The position numbers were made by a program, and so were the translations under genes. Shown here piece by piece: positions 11,801 through 23,000 of a stretch of 64,000 nt of DNA. This DNA comes from Linnemannia hyalina (taxonomy: Eukaryota; Mortierellomycota; Mortierellomycetes; Mortierellales; Mortierellaceae), in contig JAHRHY010000004.1 of NCBI GenBank assembly GCA_019671135.1, forward strand, positions 2,046,001 through 2,110,000. Reading direction: 5' to 3'. How positions within the stretch are numbered: the stretch's first letter is position 1; each line of letters starts with the position of its first letter. Below the pieces are notes generated by a model, which saw only the letters and a program-made list of their open reading frames with translations, made no database searches and was not told the origin of the DNA.

Positions 11801-14800
11801 ACTTTGGCCACGTTGTTTGATGTATAGACTGCAAGGTTACACAGATCGTGCCTATTGGCGAGCATCTTTCGGTTGTCACAGCAAGCATCATGGACCCCTA
11901 CATCTTGCTTCAGCTTCACGACGGATCTGCGCTAATGTTGAAAGGTGACATGACTACCAAAGATGTCACCGTACTGAACCAGTCGTCCATCCTCAATGTA
12001 AGTGCACACGGAAAGTGGACATGGCGTTGCTTGACATCGGCTCTCGCCTCTCAGTGCTGACAACGGGCGCTATTCTCTCTCATGTACATAATAGACACTG
12101 CCGATCAAGAGCTGCTGCGTGTACGCCGACTCCACCAACACCATCTTGACTGTGAAGGATGCACCTACAATGGCATCCTTGCGAGCATCAGCCAAAACTT
12201 CCTCTGCATCCTCTAAGCCAAGTGCGGCTGGCACCTGGACGAAAAATACCAAGAAGGCCAAGAAGGAAGCTACTCGAGTCATGGACGACATTGACCTGGA
12301 CCTCTACGGACCTGAGCCAGATGAAGAGGATGAAGAGCAGAGCGAAGAGGATGATATTGAGATGGAAGGATCTGCTGGCGCCAACGATATTCCAATGGGA
12401 GATACTGACATGGGTAACGCTCAGTCCAAGTCCAAGGCAGCTATGGCCAACCCTGAGGGCCACTCTATCCAATCGACCCACTGGTGTCTCATTTATCGTA
12501 CAGATGGCGCTCTCGAGGTAACGTACTGTTGCTTTATATGATTGCATTTGTTCTTGCAGTGGCTGGCTCGTACTAACTTCATACCTTTCATGTGTCCAAT
12601 AGATCTACCAACTGCCTGACTTCAAGGAAGTCTTTTTCTTCCCGCACTTTGACCTCTTGCCCGATGTTCTGCCGGATGCACCGGCTCACCAGGATATCAA
12701 GCCAGCTGGACATGCACGCGAGATTTCTGAGATGGTGATGGTGAACATGGGTACACGACAAAAGAAAGAGCCATATCTTGTGGTAAGTTTCCACTGAAAT
12801 GCTGTGGCAACTGATTGATGTCGTTGTACTTTAATATGACACGTCTGTCTCTCTGACTTTACTTGTCAATTTATTTAAACTCGTAGGTGAGAACTTATCG
12901 CGGCAACATTGCAGTATACAAAACGTACCAACACTTCCCTACTATTGAACTTGACGCGAAGGGTCGTCCCATTGATCTCACTGATCGCTTGGCGATCCGG
13001 TTCAGGAAAGTGCCCCTGGATGTAGTCGCCCGTGAGACACCTGATGAGGACGACCTGGACGACCGGAACAACTCATCCATGGACGACGACAGTAAAGATG
13101 CTGTCGAGAGAGAAATCAGCCGACAGGAGAGGAGGAGACAGCGGAAACCCAAGAACCTGATCCCCTTCTCTGATGTGGCTGGCTATGAAGGTGTGTTTGT
13201 CCTGGGAGCCTCCCCACTTTGGATCATGAGCTCTGGAAAGGGTTTGCCCAGAGTTCATCCCATGATTTGTGATGGCAAGATTGGATGCTTTACACAGTTC
13301 CATAACCTGAACTGCAAACATGGATTCATCTCGTTGAACGCGCAGGTAAGAAAAGCGTTTGATGTTGTTGTAATACTTGGGAATAATCTAGCTGAGCGGC
13401 CATTGACTAGCGCTATATTTTGTATCTTGTTATTTTAGGGCCACATGAGAATCAGTCAGTTGCCTTCGAATGGCATTCAGTACGATATGCCCTGGCCGAT
13501 CCGCAAGGTCCCTATGAAGAAAGCTGTGCGCCACATTAGATACCACCCTACCTCTCAGACCTACATTGTCGTGACAGCTGTTCCTGATCCCTTCATTGTC
13601 AAGGACGAAAACAACGTGGCTGTTCACGACGGCACAACTCCTGCCGCCACGACAGCAGCTGGAACAGCTGTTACAAATGCGAATGGTATACCCATGCCTA
13701 CAGCAGGTACTGCTCCTGCGGCTGCAGATGCGACACTTGAAGGAGCAACCTCCGCCGACCCGACCGCGTCGATCGCAGCAGCTGCCAAGCTCAAGTCCTC
13801 AGGACCTGGATTCAGACCTTCTTCGGATAGACAGACCTTGGAGCTTGTCTCTCCAGTAACATGGGAGACTGTCGATCGGTACCAGCTGCAGGAGTATGAG
13901 ATTGTGACGAGCATGGAGACTGTGAGCCTGGAATCAACTCAGGACGCGTCGGGTCGCAAGAAGTTTATGGCTGTCGGCACATCCTTCATCAAGGGCGAGG
14001 ATTCGACCATGCGAGGAACCGTAAGTGAACGCTCTTTAGTAATGTACATTGCGACCATGTGTTTTTTCCGTTACTTCAGGGACTGACTTTTAAGGATCTT
14101 TGACTTTGTAGATTTATATTTTCGATATCATCGATGTCGTCCCAGAGCCCGACAACCCTCAGACGGACCACAAGCTGAAGTTGCTGTATAGTGAAGAGGT
14201 CAAGGGATCAGTGACGGCCATGGCAGCCCTCAACGGGTATCTGTTGACGTGTGTGGGTACCAAGGTTTTGGTCCGCAGTTTTGAGGATAACGAGACGTTG
14301 ACGGGAATTGCCTTCATCGATGTCCAGATCTACGTCACCAGTGTCAGAGTAGTTAAGAACACGATCATGTTGGCGGATGCGTACAAGAGTGTCTGGTTCG
14401 TTGGTTTCCAGGTATGTCCATGCGAGACGTGGTTCGTTTGAAAGGACAAGTATGCCTTGTAGAATTTCGAAACATGGTCAAATTAGTAACCTGTTCGTTG
14501 TTCCTTTCTTCGTATTCATATAATAGGATGAGCCAACAAAACTGGTAATGTTGGGCAAGGACTACAATCCTATGGAGGCGATGAATGTCAGTTATTTAAT
14601 CGAGAACCAGACGCTCAACATTGTTGTCGCGGATTCAGAGAAGAACATCCGTCTCTTGCAATACGCACCATTCCGTAAGTCATCGATCGATCCCTCGTGT
14701 CTCCTAGCATCACCCTTGTATATATCTTTTCGCGACTCTCTCCTCACCCCAACTCGTTCTTCAACTATTTCACAGATGTCCAATCGTTCAGTGGTCAAAA

Positions 14801-15230
14801 GCTGATCTGCAGAGGCGATTACCATGTAGGCTCCCAGATCGAGACAACGCTTTCAGTCCCTAAGATCGTACTCTCGGGCTCCGACGAAGGAATCAGCCAT
14901 CTGACCATCTGTGGAACCCTCGACGGCAGCCTCTGCATGATCACGCCTATCCCTGAAAAGACCAGCAAACGCCTTGCGCTCCTGAGCTCCCAGATCGTCA
15001 ATGGAGTTCAACACCCCGCTGGGTTGAACCCACGCGCGTTTCGACTGCTGCAGTCCAAGGATCGACTCAATTCGAACCCTGTCAAGGGTATCTTGGATGG
15101 CGATTTGTTGTTTGAGTTTGTGAACTTGCCGGCGAACCGACAGAAGGAAATGACGAAGCAGATTGGAAGTGGTGTTGATCGGGTGATGGACGATCTTGCA
15201 GGTATTGCTGTTGCCGCTGATCACTTCTGA
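8861..15230 (+). CDS. CFT1: Cleavage and polyadenylation specificity factor 160-kDa subunit (CPSF1/Cft1)
   Basis: Large beta-propeller scaffold of the nuclear pre-mRNA 3'-end cleavage and polyadenylation factor. I read 18 exons: 8861..9148, 9309..9389, 9513..9661, 9765..9908, 10003..10522, 10625..10676, 10769..10941, 11139..11216, 11306..11503, 11583..11727, 11828..11997, 12095..12517, 12603..12782, 12887..13345, 13439..14020, 14112..14411, 14527..14674, 14776..15230, totalling 1514 aa (human CPSF1 is about 1443). Recognition: PPTGIERVVRCNFI at the N-terminus, RVDPSRRCAVLTFYGDRLAV, the GHNGALVVFQRNIRP segment, LQLHDGSALML, and a C-terminal DRVMDDLAGIAVAADHF that matches the family ending. An acidic insertion (DEEDEEQSEEDD) sits near 12300. 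A candidate 6-nt microexon at 11045-11050 may add Glu-Ser. Introns are uniformly 79-160 nt apart from the one holding that candidate. Confidence 0.95.
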
Positions 15231-15470
15231 GGATTAGGAGGATTATGGCAGGATGGTGCGTACGTTATTTTACATTGTAGACACAGAAAGAAAATAACTC
15301 CATAAAATAATCGCATATACGAAAACATTGTTTTGTTATTTTGGTGGAATGAATAGTGTAATGCTGCCATGGTATTCTTGAGGAGGAGATTTATGCGAGA
15401 ACTTTACTAGTGCGTGCGAGTGTATGAATGTATGTGAGGGTCCAAAAGGAAGGAAAGAGGAAAGAAGAAC
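15231..15470. terminator. Convergent 3' region of CFT1 and VPS74
   Basis: 240 bp between two converging genes. It is AT-rich with several AATAA-type signals (for example near 15290-15310) that could serve either strand. No gene seen. Confidence 0.4.
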
Positions 15471-17325
15471 CTACAGAATGCTATCCATCTTTGTGAATAC
15501 ATTCAAAACAGCAGCAATGATCTCCATCTGCAGATCGTTTCCCGCAACCTCATTCTTGGACGCCGGCGAGACAAAGGGGTATTGACTGTAATCGCTCAGG
15601 AGCTCATCGACTTTTGTGTAGGCAACCTCTCGCATCTCGTGATTGAGGTACATTAATGCGTTCTCGAGGACGTTGGCCGCATAGGCCGCACATACCATCG
15701 TCACGGTGCGGAGCTGTTGGAACACCATAGGGCTCTCTCGGTCGGTCAGCGAAGGGGTAGATCCGTTGGAGCGAGAGATCAATGTTGTGCAGGCTCGCTT
15801 GACAACCTCCTCCTTGACTGCCGAGTCTGTCACTGGGTGGGTTGCCATGTCAAAGATCAAAAAGTTGCGCTTCTCTGTCCTGAGGACCCCCTTATCTACC
15901 AATCCCTTTGCCAGCCTCTCGCGCACCTGCTTCAACTGAAATCCAACCTTCATCACATTCCATGTCTCTCCTACAAGTCGTAAAGTAAATGTGGCAACAT
16001 GGTTAGATCAGAAGATTCCAGTAAACAATCCAAAAAAAAGATTCCGACGAGAACAGACACACAGACGTACCACTCAAGAGATCGATCCATTGGCCGACGC
16101 TCATTCTCTCCTGTGTCGAGTTGATCATCTTCAATGTCTCGTCCAAAAGAACCTCTCCTGTCAGCTTTTCGTTCACGACTTCGATGTAGCGATCAGCGAG
16201 GGCGTATTTGCGACGGTTGGGATCCTTGACCATTGCAATGCGCTTGCGGAACGCTAGCTCCATGAGAATACATCCTCGTAGTGTGTATGAAATATTATCG
16301 TTCCAGAACGAAAGATAGCCCTAAGCGATTGCATAATAAAATGAGGGCTCTGTAAGTAATCAGCGAACATGATAATGGATCGATCGCCATCGATAAACGG
16401 CATCCGAGAACACGGCCTTTCTTAGGGTTTTCACATTGGAAAACAACGCCCACAACGGAATATGATATTCCCACTTGATCAGTGCTCCTCCTGTTGTTCC
16501 CCTATGTCATTCCTTAGCCCCTTACGAGCCTCGCCTCTCCTGCCATACTATTTGTCATTCCTCGAATGAACAGGGATATTGAGGACCCATTCCCTTTTCT
16601 CCTTCTCTCTCAAATTGAAAAGTAGAAAGGTAGGCGTATTCATCCCATAGATAGATAACCTAACCCATGAATCCATGGGGCACCGTTCCACTCCTCCCGA
16701 CCCCACGACAACAGCCACAATGAAATATATATATATATCAACGTGGCGATCTGTGAGTACATGCCTGGATCATAAAGTACAACAGCCCACACACAAATGA
16801 AGAAAAAGAAAAGAAAAACAAGAAAAAAGAAAGTTGAGTGAGCCCTTACACGAACAACCAGCCCTCGCCTCACTTTTCTTTTCAACTGGCATGGATCGGG
16901 CAAGCAAGGTACTCTTTTGCCATACCACACGAAAAAACAGCCCTCCCGACTGAAGCGACAAAACAACTATAGCAATCCGTTTCCTCTTCTTTCCTGGGGT
17001 TGGAATTGAGGAAGCGAGAGGTGTTGCTCCTTCTTACCTGTTTATCCTTGAGACCTAACAGAAGAACCTCCTCCATGAGGGTCAGCCTAGGTTGTGTCTT
17101 GTTCTCGTTCTCTATCTGCAGATCTCGCGGGTCAGCAAAGACCTTTCCGCCATCAACACTACTCCTGTGACCATGGTTTCCTCCTCCTCCTCCTCCTCCT
17201 CCTCCTCCTCCTGGTGCTCCTCCTGTTGATGAAGGTCTTGAAGAGTTGGTGTGTGTAGAGTCCTCACCGCCGCCACCTCCTGCTCCTCGACGCCTTGAGA
17301 GTCCGCCGTTATTTGTTGACATCAT
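15471..17325 (-). CDS. VPS74: Golgi phosphoprotein 3 / Vps74 (PI4P-binding Golgi retention adaptor)
   Basis: Peripheral Golgi protein that binds PI4P and retains glycosyltransferases by linking them to COPI. Exons (minus): 17325..17038, 16320..16071, 15970..15471; 345 aa. Family blocks: LTLMEEVLLLGLKDKQ, GYLSFWNDNISYTLRGCIL with the conserved Trp and Arg of the PI4P pocket, TGEVLLDETLK, WIDLLSGETWN, LKQVRERLAKGLVDKGVLRT and FLIFDMATHPV. The N-terminus carries the short arginine cluster (GLSRRRG) typical of the coatomer-binding tail, then an unusual run of 11 Gly. The first of two in-frame ATGs was taken as the start. Intron 1 is 717 nt (16321-17037), long for this window. Confidence 0.96.
17179..17211 (-). 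repeat. (GGA)11 trinucleotide repeat coding poly-Gly in VPS74
   Basis: Eleven TCC units on the plus strand read as GGA on the coding strand and give 11 consecutive Gly in the disordered N-terminal tail of Vps74. Confidence 0.9.
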
Positions 17326-18673
17326 TTAAGCTTAGTGTTACTTGTCGTTGTTGGTGGTGATGTGGTTGTCGTAGCTATGACCGTTGGTGATTTGCTTGTG
17401 CTGGAGAATGGTAAAAAGTAAAAGGTCGGAAGGATGAACGTCGTGTGAGAAGGAAAGAGGACTAAAAAAAAGAATGGAGAAAGTGATGGCCAAAGGTCTC
17501 TTCTCCACACGTGACACATGTCTGACATGGTCCAATCTCGGCTTTCATACAAATCGACTTTATTAAGGTTCTCCTATGGTAATCTCTTCCTTCCGTTAGT
17601 TATTCCGACGAAGTCCATAAACCCAGGAAGGCAGCCTTGCATAGCAACCCGTCAACACGAGCAAACAAAATGAGAAGCTGTGCATGACAACAGCGCATAG
17701 TAGATCTTGCACGAGCGAGAGCGTTTGTCATAAACACGAATATTTTACGTCTGACCTGTTTGCATTTATCGACCCTTCTTTGTCGTGTCAGTGCGTGAGT
17801 CATGAAGGAGAAGACTGAGTGACCAGGACGACAATCATATGAGAACCGTCGTGATCCTTCCAACAACTATGCCCGTTTCCAACACTGTCGTTAGAAACAA
17901 GCGCTTCAAGGTTCTGAAACAATTAAACTTCTCGTTACCATCACTACAGCCACCATTTGCTGCGGTAAATAAATAAGGACCAAGATACTGGACTGTCAGT
18001 CCTCAGTGCCTTATATCACAAGGCGCCATTTCATGGTTCAAGGTCAGTGCTAACACCTCGGAAAATGGCGAAGTAGCGCTCCTATCGGAGAATTTTCTAT
18101 GGTCAATAGGTGTAATGTGCTATGTGACCTTTGATCACACTTGGACTATGACTATGACGAGCATGAACATTTTAGATCGCGGTGAGCAAAAGAGGAGGAT
18201 CTACTTTCCAGTCGAAAAGGCAACCGCTCACGTTTGAGAGGTAAAGATACTATGCCATTTGGTCGTGTTTGCTCATCTTCATTTACCTATTACCAAGGAC
18301 ACTATGGATATGAGATAATGTGAATAGCGCGTCGATGTTGGTGACTTGCGACTGGGGGACTCGCTAGCACATAGATGTAGTCCTGATTAGCAAAAAAAAA
18401 AAGAATAGGGTATATCTATAGATTTCGCATCGGGCGATAAGCAATTGAGAAAACGCACATCGATCTTGTGTACATTTTTATAGGCAACCGAATGAACAAA
18501 AGAACAGAACGCAAAATTAATTTCTCGCCATTTTTCTCCCCTGCTCTTTATCCCTCGCCTTCTCTTGTTACTCAACTTGCCCTTTCCTTGACTTTTCACT
18601 CGTCTCTCTCTCCACACATCCGGACGGCGGGTTTGTTCTTGACATGTCTTTGTGTATGCTTACTTGGTACTCT

Positions 18674-18750
18674 AAAAAGTTTAAAGTATAAGGCAAAAAG
18701 TTTAGTAGCAGATGTAGCAAAACAAGAACAATAACCAGTTCAAAAGTTTA
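18674..18750. promoter_or_regulatory. Cluster of AAAGTTT motifs resembling WOPR binding core
   Basis: Three AAAAGTTTA matches (18674-18683, 18695-18704, 18741-18750) plus an overlapping TTTAAAGTAT (18680-18689) occur in 77 bp. The known Wor1-family consensus is TTAAAGTTT. Binding is inference. Confidence 0.35.
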
Positions 18751-19970
18751 ATTGAAAGAAGAAAGGAAAGGGCGTTGGGGTGTCAACAATTCGATTGAAG
18801 CTTAAAAGGTTGGAGAATTGGAGAAAGAAAAAGTCCAAAGGGAACAAAGCACCAACCTAACCAGACAAACTCAAAAAAGCCGAAGAACAAAAGAGTTGTC
18901 GACTCTTAGGAAGTCGTTTCACCCCACTTCCCCATTCATTTATCGCCGCATTTTTCTTTTGTTGTTGTTGGTGGAACAAACCATACCCTTTGCCACACGC
19001 AAGAGTTTTTTTCACTGTCCTTCGATTGATCAATTTTCTCCCGTGCCTGAAAAAAAAAAGAGAGCTCAATAATGAAAAACCGGTTTTAGGGACATCCCTT
19101 ACCCGCCTGCCTACTTACTTAATTGACCTCAACCTGCTTGTACTTTCGTTCGTTCTCACACTGCTTATCCACACTCCTCCTTTCCTCTTTTGGCCCCCAT
19201 TGAAGCAAGGACAGAAGAAGCCTGTTGCCCTTATCTGGGAGCTTTACGTTGTTGGAGCAGCGGAGGACTGGGCAATTCTAAAAGGCATTAAACTATTTTC
19301 CAGCAGGCTGACTCGTTGCGCATTGTGTTGCGTTGCGAGGTATATGTATGAATGAGTATGTGTACGTGTGTGTTACTAAAATGAACTTGTTTGCCCGACC
19401 TTACTGCAGTACCCAACATACACAACTTACGATTGGACTTGGAATCGGTATGCTTGGTTTGGAAACATCCCACTATGTTCAACTTCACTTGATTGTTGTC
19501 TTTGTCTCAATCTCTTCTCTAATCCTTCCTTTGTTTATTGTTGAGTGGTTTACTTGAGCGCAGCATTTTTTCCCCTTTGATTGAAAGAGACGAACGGACA
19601 GGGAACATGCGCAAAGGAAGAAATGGTGCTGATCCCTCGGTGTTTTTTTCCTCTCCTTCTTGAACCTTCTCTCTCCCTCCTCCTCCTCTTCCTCCGCTAC
19701 CACGCATATTTTCAATTTATCACTTTGTTAAACTGCATTCATTGCGCAAGCTGTGGTTGAATAAAAACAGTGGAACAGAAAGAAAAAAGAAGATATTACG
19801 TGTACTCTGACAAATGCCATCGCCGTCCTCTTAGTAATTGTTCAATGACAATCAACAAACAGGAATCGGAGCAAAACACTTTTTATTTAAAGAGACAACT
19901 GTACCAGAAACAGAACCAGAAAGCTGTTCTGCAAGAGAGGAGAAATAGAAATAAGAATAATACTGCGCAC

Positions 19971-20006
19971 ACAGACACAGACACAGACACAGACACAGAC
20001 ACAGAC
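19971..20006 (+). repeat. (ACAGAC)6 hexanucleotide microsatellite
   Basis: Six perfect tandem units in the gene-free region. If translated it would give Thr-Asp repeats, but no gene is supported here. Confidence 0.9.
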
Positions 20007-23000
20007 TCACAAAAAAAAGGGAAAACTGCGAAAAGACGTGGGACGAGGCGGGCCTTTACCTTGTTTGCTAGCCTGTCTACTTGCGTAGAAATCACATACA
20101 CACAGAGAAAAAAAGAGTTCATCCCATGGGAAAAGGTCAGTGTAGGATGGGATAGAAGAAAGATAAACACGTTTTCTTGGCAGATTGCAACTGAGGAACA
20201 ATTTGGCTGGGGGCCAAAAAAAACACAGAACAAGCTCATCCCACCCTAAGACCTGACCTGCACTTCTTTTTCTTCACCATGCATCCTTGATGACTTGTAC
20301 TACGCCTGTACTATATACTTCCTTCTCATCTCTTTTGCGCCGCACCTTATTCATTTTTTCAGTCATTACTGTTTCCTATGGGATGATCCACCGAATAGTT
20401 GTAATTCCACTGTCTAGCTGTTCTGTATTTTAGAGTGCCGCATCAATTAGCTTCTTGTAACACCAACACGTTTTTCTAAGCCAGAGATGCTCCTGAAGAC
20501 TTCGACGACTCCATTGAAAACTGCGGAAGAGAGGTATAGAAGATAATGTCCTCATTACTAAGGCACCCTATCGCATTATTCATCGTGTCTCTGAAAGGAG
20601 TCATTGGAGTTTCTGGTACCAAGATATAAAAAAATAAGAATCTGAGCCGATCCTATTTATTTGATAGAGAAAAAAAAAAAAAAAGCACAAAAAAAAGAGG
20701 GGGGCGAATCAACTGTATTTCGATAGATCGAAGGGCCAATTTTTTAGAGTATTCAGTCCCATTCAATCACACCTATTTATTCTCGTCGACTTGTGCGCTC
20801 TGTTTGACAGAAATAAGCAACGCAACGCAGACGCAAGTCACTTATCGACATTTGACACACAGACAAAACTCAAAATATTCAAAAAACATGGTCTTACGAA
20901 AGGGACGGTAGCCTCGGTCGCGGCGATCCCGTAAATGGAAGAAAAAATAAGCCAGGTTCAAGAGCCAAGGCTAAAAACAAGGCCATGGCAGGAAGGACGG
21001 TCTCTAGACACTGGCCACAGGCAAACAAGTTTTGTATAACTTCCTTCAGCCTACGTCGCTCCATCTTGTTAGTTCCGATTTACAAAGAAAAAATGCCAAA
21101 AACGTGATGAGGAGAACAAGTATGAGTTGAAAACAATTCGTGGACTGCGCGTTCGATCAGGTACTTTCTCCCATAGTCCCTTCACCCATACATAGCTTTA
21201 TGTTCTTGTGCATAGTGTTCCTACCTGCTATCGAGTCAACGACAGACAAAAAAATAGTCGACATTAATGGAAAGAACGGGTACGGAGGAATGGGCGGGCC
21301 GTTTTGTTTCTCTTTTTCGTTCTGCCTTATTCTTGTTAACTTCAACCTAATATCGAAGAAGACGTTGTCTTCTGAAAAAGCAGATCGTCATTCTTTCGCC
21401 ATGCAGAGGATCAAACGAAAAAAGGATCCTGTTACTACCCCTGGGCTGTTAGGTACAATTCTGGCTTCTCACCTTGTTACCATGATGTCAATTATGTACA
21501 CCGTTTACAAGTTTACAAGCGACAAAAATATGGCCAATGTACTCTTTTTTTGTTGCAGCTCATGGGGACCCAGATGATGGCGATAGTAAAAATAAAAGAC
21601 GAAGGACGTAGTGAAAGAGAACAGGAGGAGGAGGAACAGGATGAGATTAGGAATGACGCGTCTGTTTACTGGTTCGTTGGACGACCCCATCTGTTTGCCT
21701 CATTCCTGTTTATGCTTTTTTTTTTTTTTTTGCTTTTTTTGCTTCGCAATGCAGCCTCCTCCGCAATTCGCAATCACACACCTACATGGTACCCCTCTTC
21801 GCAGATCAAAACACTGTCTCTCAATTGCATATCTCCTACTCCTACTGCTCGCCATAACCCTCAAATGCTTATCCTTCTCACCTTTGAATCTCTAAGCTCG
21901 GTTGGTTGATTGACCTGGTTGCCTTGAACACAACTATCCTGCCAATGACTAACACTTGCTACGCTTTACGAAACCATGCAAAGGGATAATTCTCCACCCT
22001 CATTTTATCCCTGACGGAAGGAGAAAACGAGACCAATAAACAACGCATCAGCAACTCTTTTTCTGTCCATCAATTGATTCGCTACACAAAAAAAACAAGG
22101 GTCCCAACAGAGAGAGCAAAAAAAAATGACATGAAGAACTGAATTACCCTTAATGCCTCATCGGGTTTATAGATTTTCGCTCAGTTGGTAGATGATTGAT
22201 AAAGGAGGGACTGCGTACGGCAAAAAGAGTTTTCCGACCGAAAATAAAAAAAAAAACGCACGCGAGAGTGAGGAAGGAGAGGAACCAAGCTTTTTTTTTT
22301 TATTTCTTGGGAAATGGGCGTTATGGCATGGTGTTGGAGAGCACACAAATAACAGAAAATGAAAATCATACGTAGTGGGTTATCTGGATAATGGTTCTGA
22401 TAGGCCAAGCGACGTAGAAGTCAGGAGTGGTTTGTAATAAGGGGAATCGGGTAATGGGTAATGGATATTGGTAAGGAAGGATGACTTCTGTTGCATGTAA
22501 TGGGGTGAAAGAAAGGAGATCGAAAATCAAATGTATTGCGCATCTGGTACTCACTTCTCTTATCCAGGCACATATAGTACACGTACCGCTTAGGAAGACG
22601 GGGGACACATACCTGCTGAATGATCGAATAATGGAAGCAGGCAGCTTGCTGGTTGGCTGACCAAGGCTTCCTTCTCCCCATTCTCCGCCCTCTCAAAAAT
22701 GCTATGCATTTGCCGAGTATTAGCCGCGCTATTTTCTTTTTTGGGTTGTGTTGGTCATTGAAAATCATAATCGCGACATCTTCCCTTTTGCCGATCTGAC
22801 TGGATCAGACAAACACATGGGTTCTCAGGACAAACAAAAATAAAAAGTGAATGATGCTGCGCTTGGGTACCCGAGCTTGTCGAGTAATTGTTGATGAAAG
22901 TATGCATAAGAGGAAGAAGAAAGATATAGGTGCTGCTCCTTCTACTCGATCCAAGAGAGAGGGGAGGGGGGGGGGTGAGGTGCGATGGGGGTCTATGATG

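Noticed and set aside
19770..20249. 159-codon plus-strand frame containing Thr-Asp repeats
   Set aside because: Low-complexity frame over an ACAGAC microsatellite and A-rich sequence; no domain, promoter or splice context.
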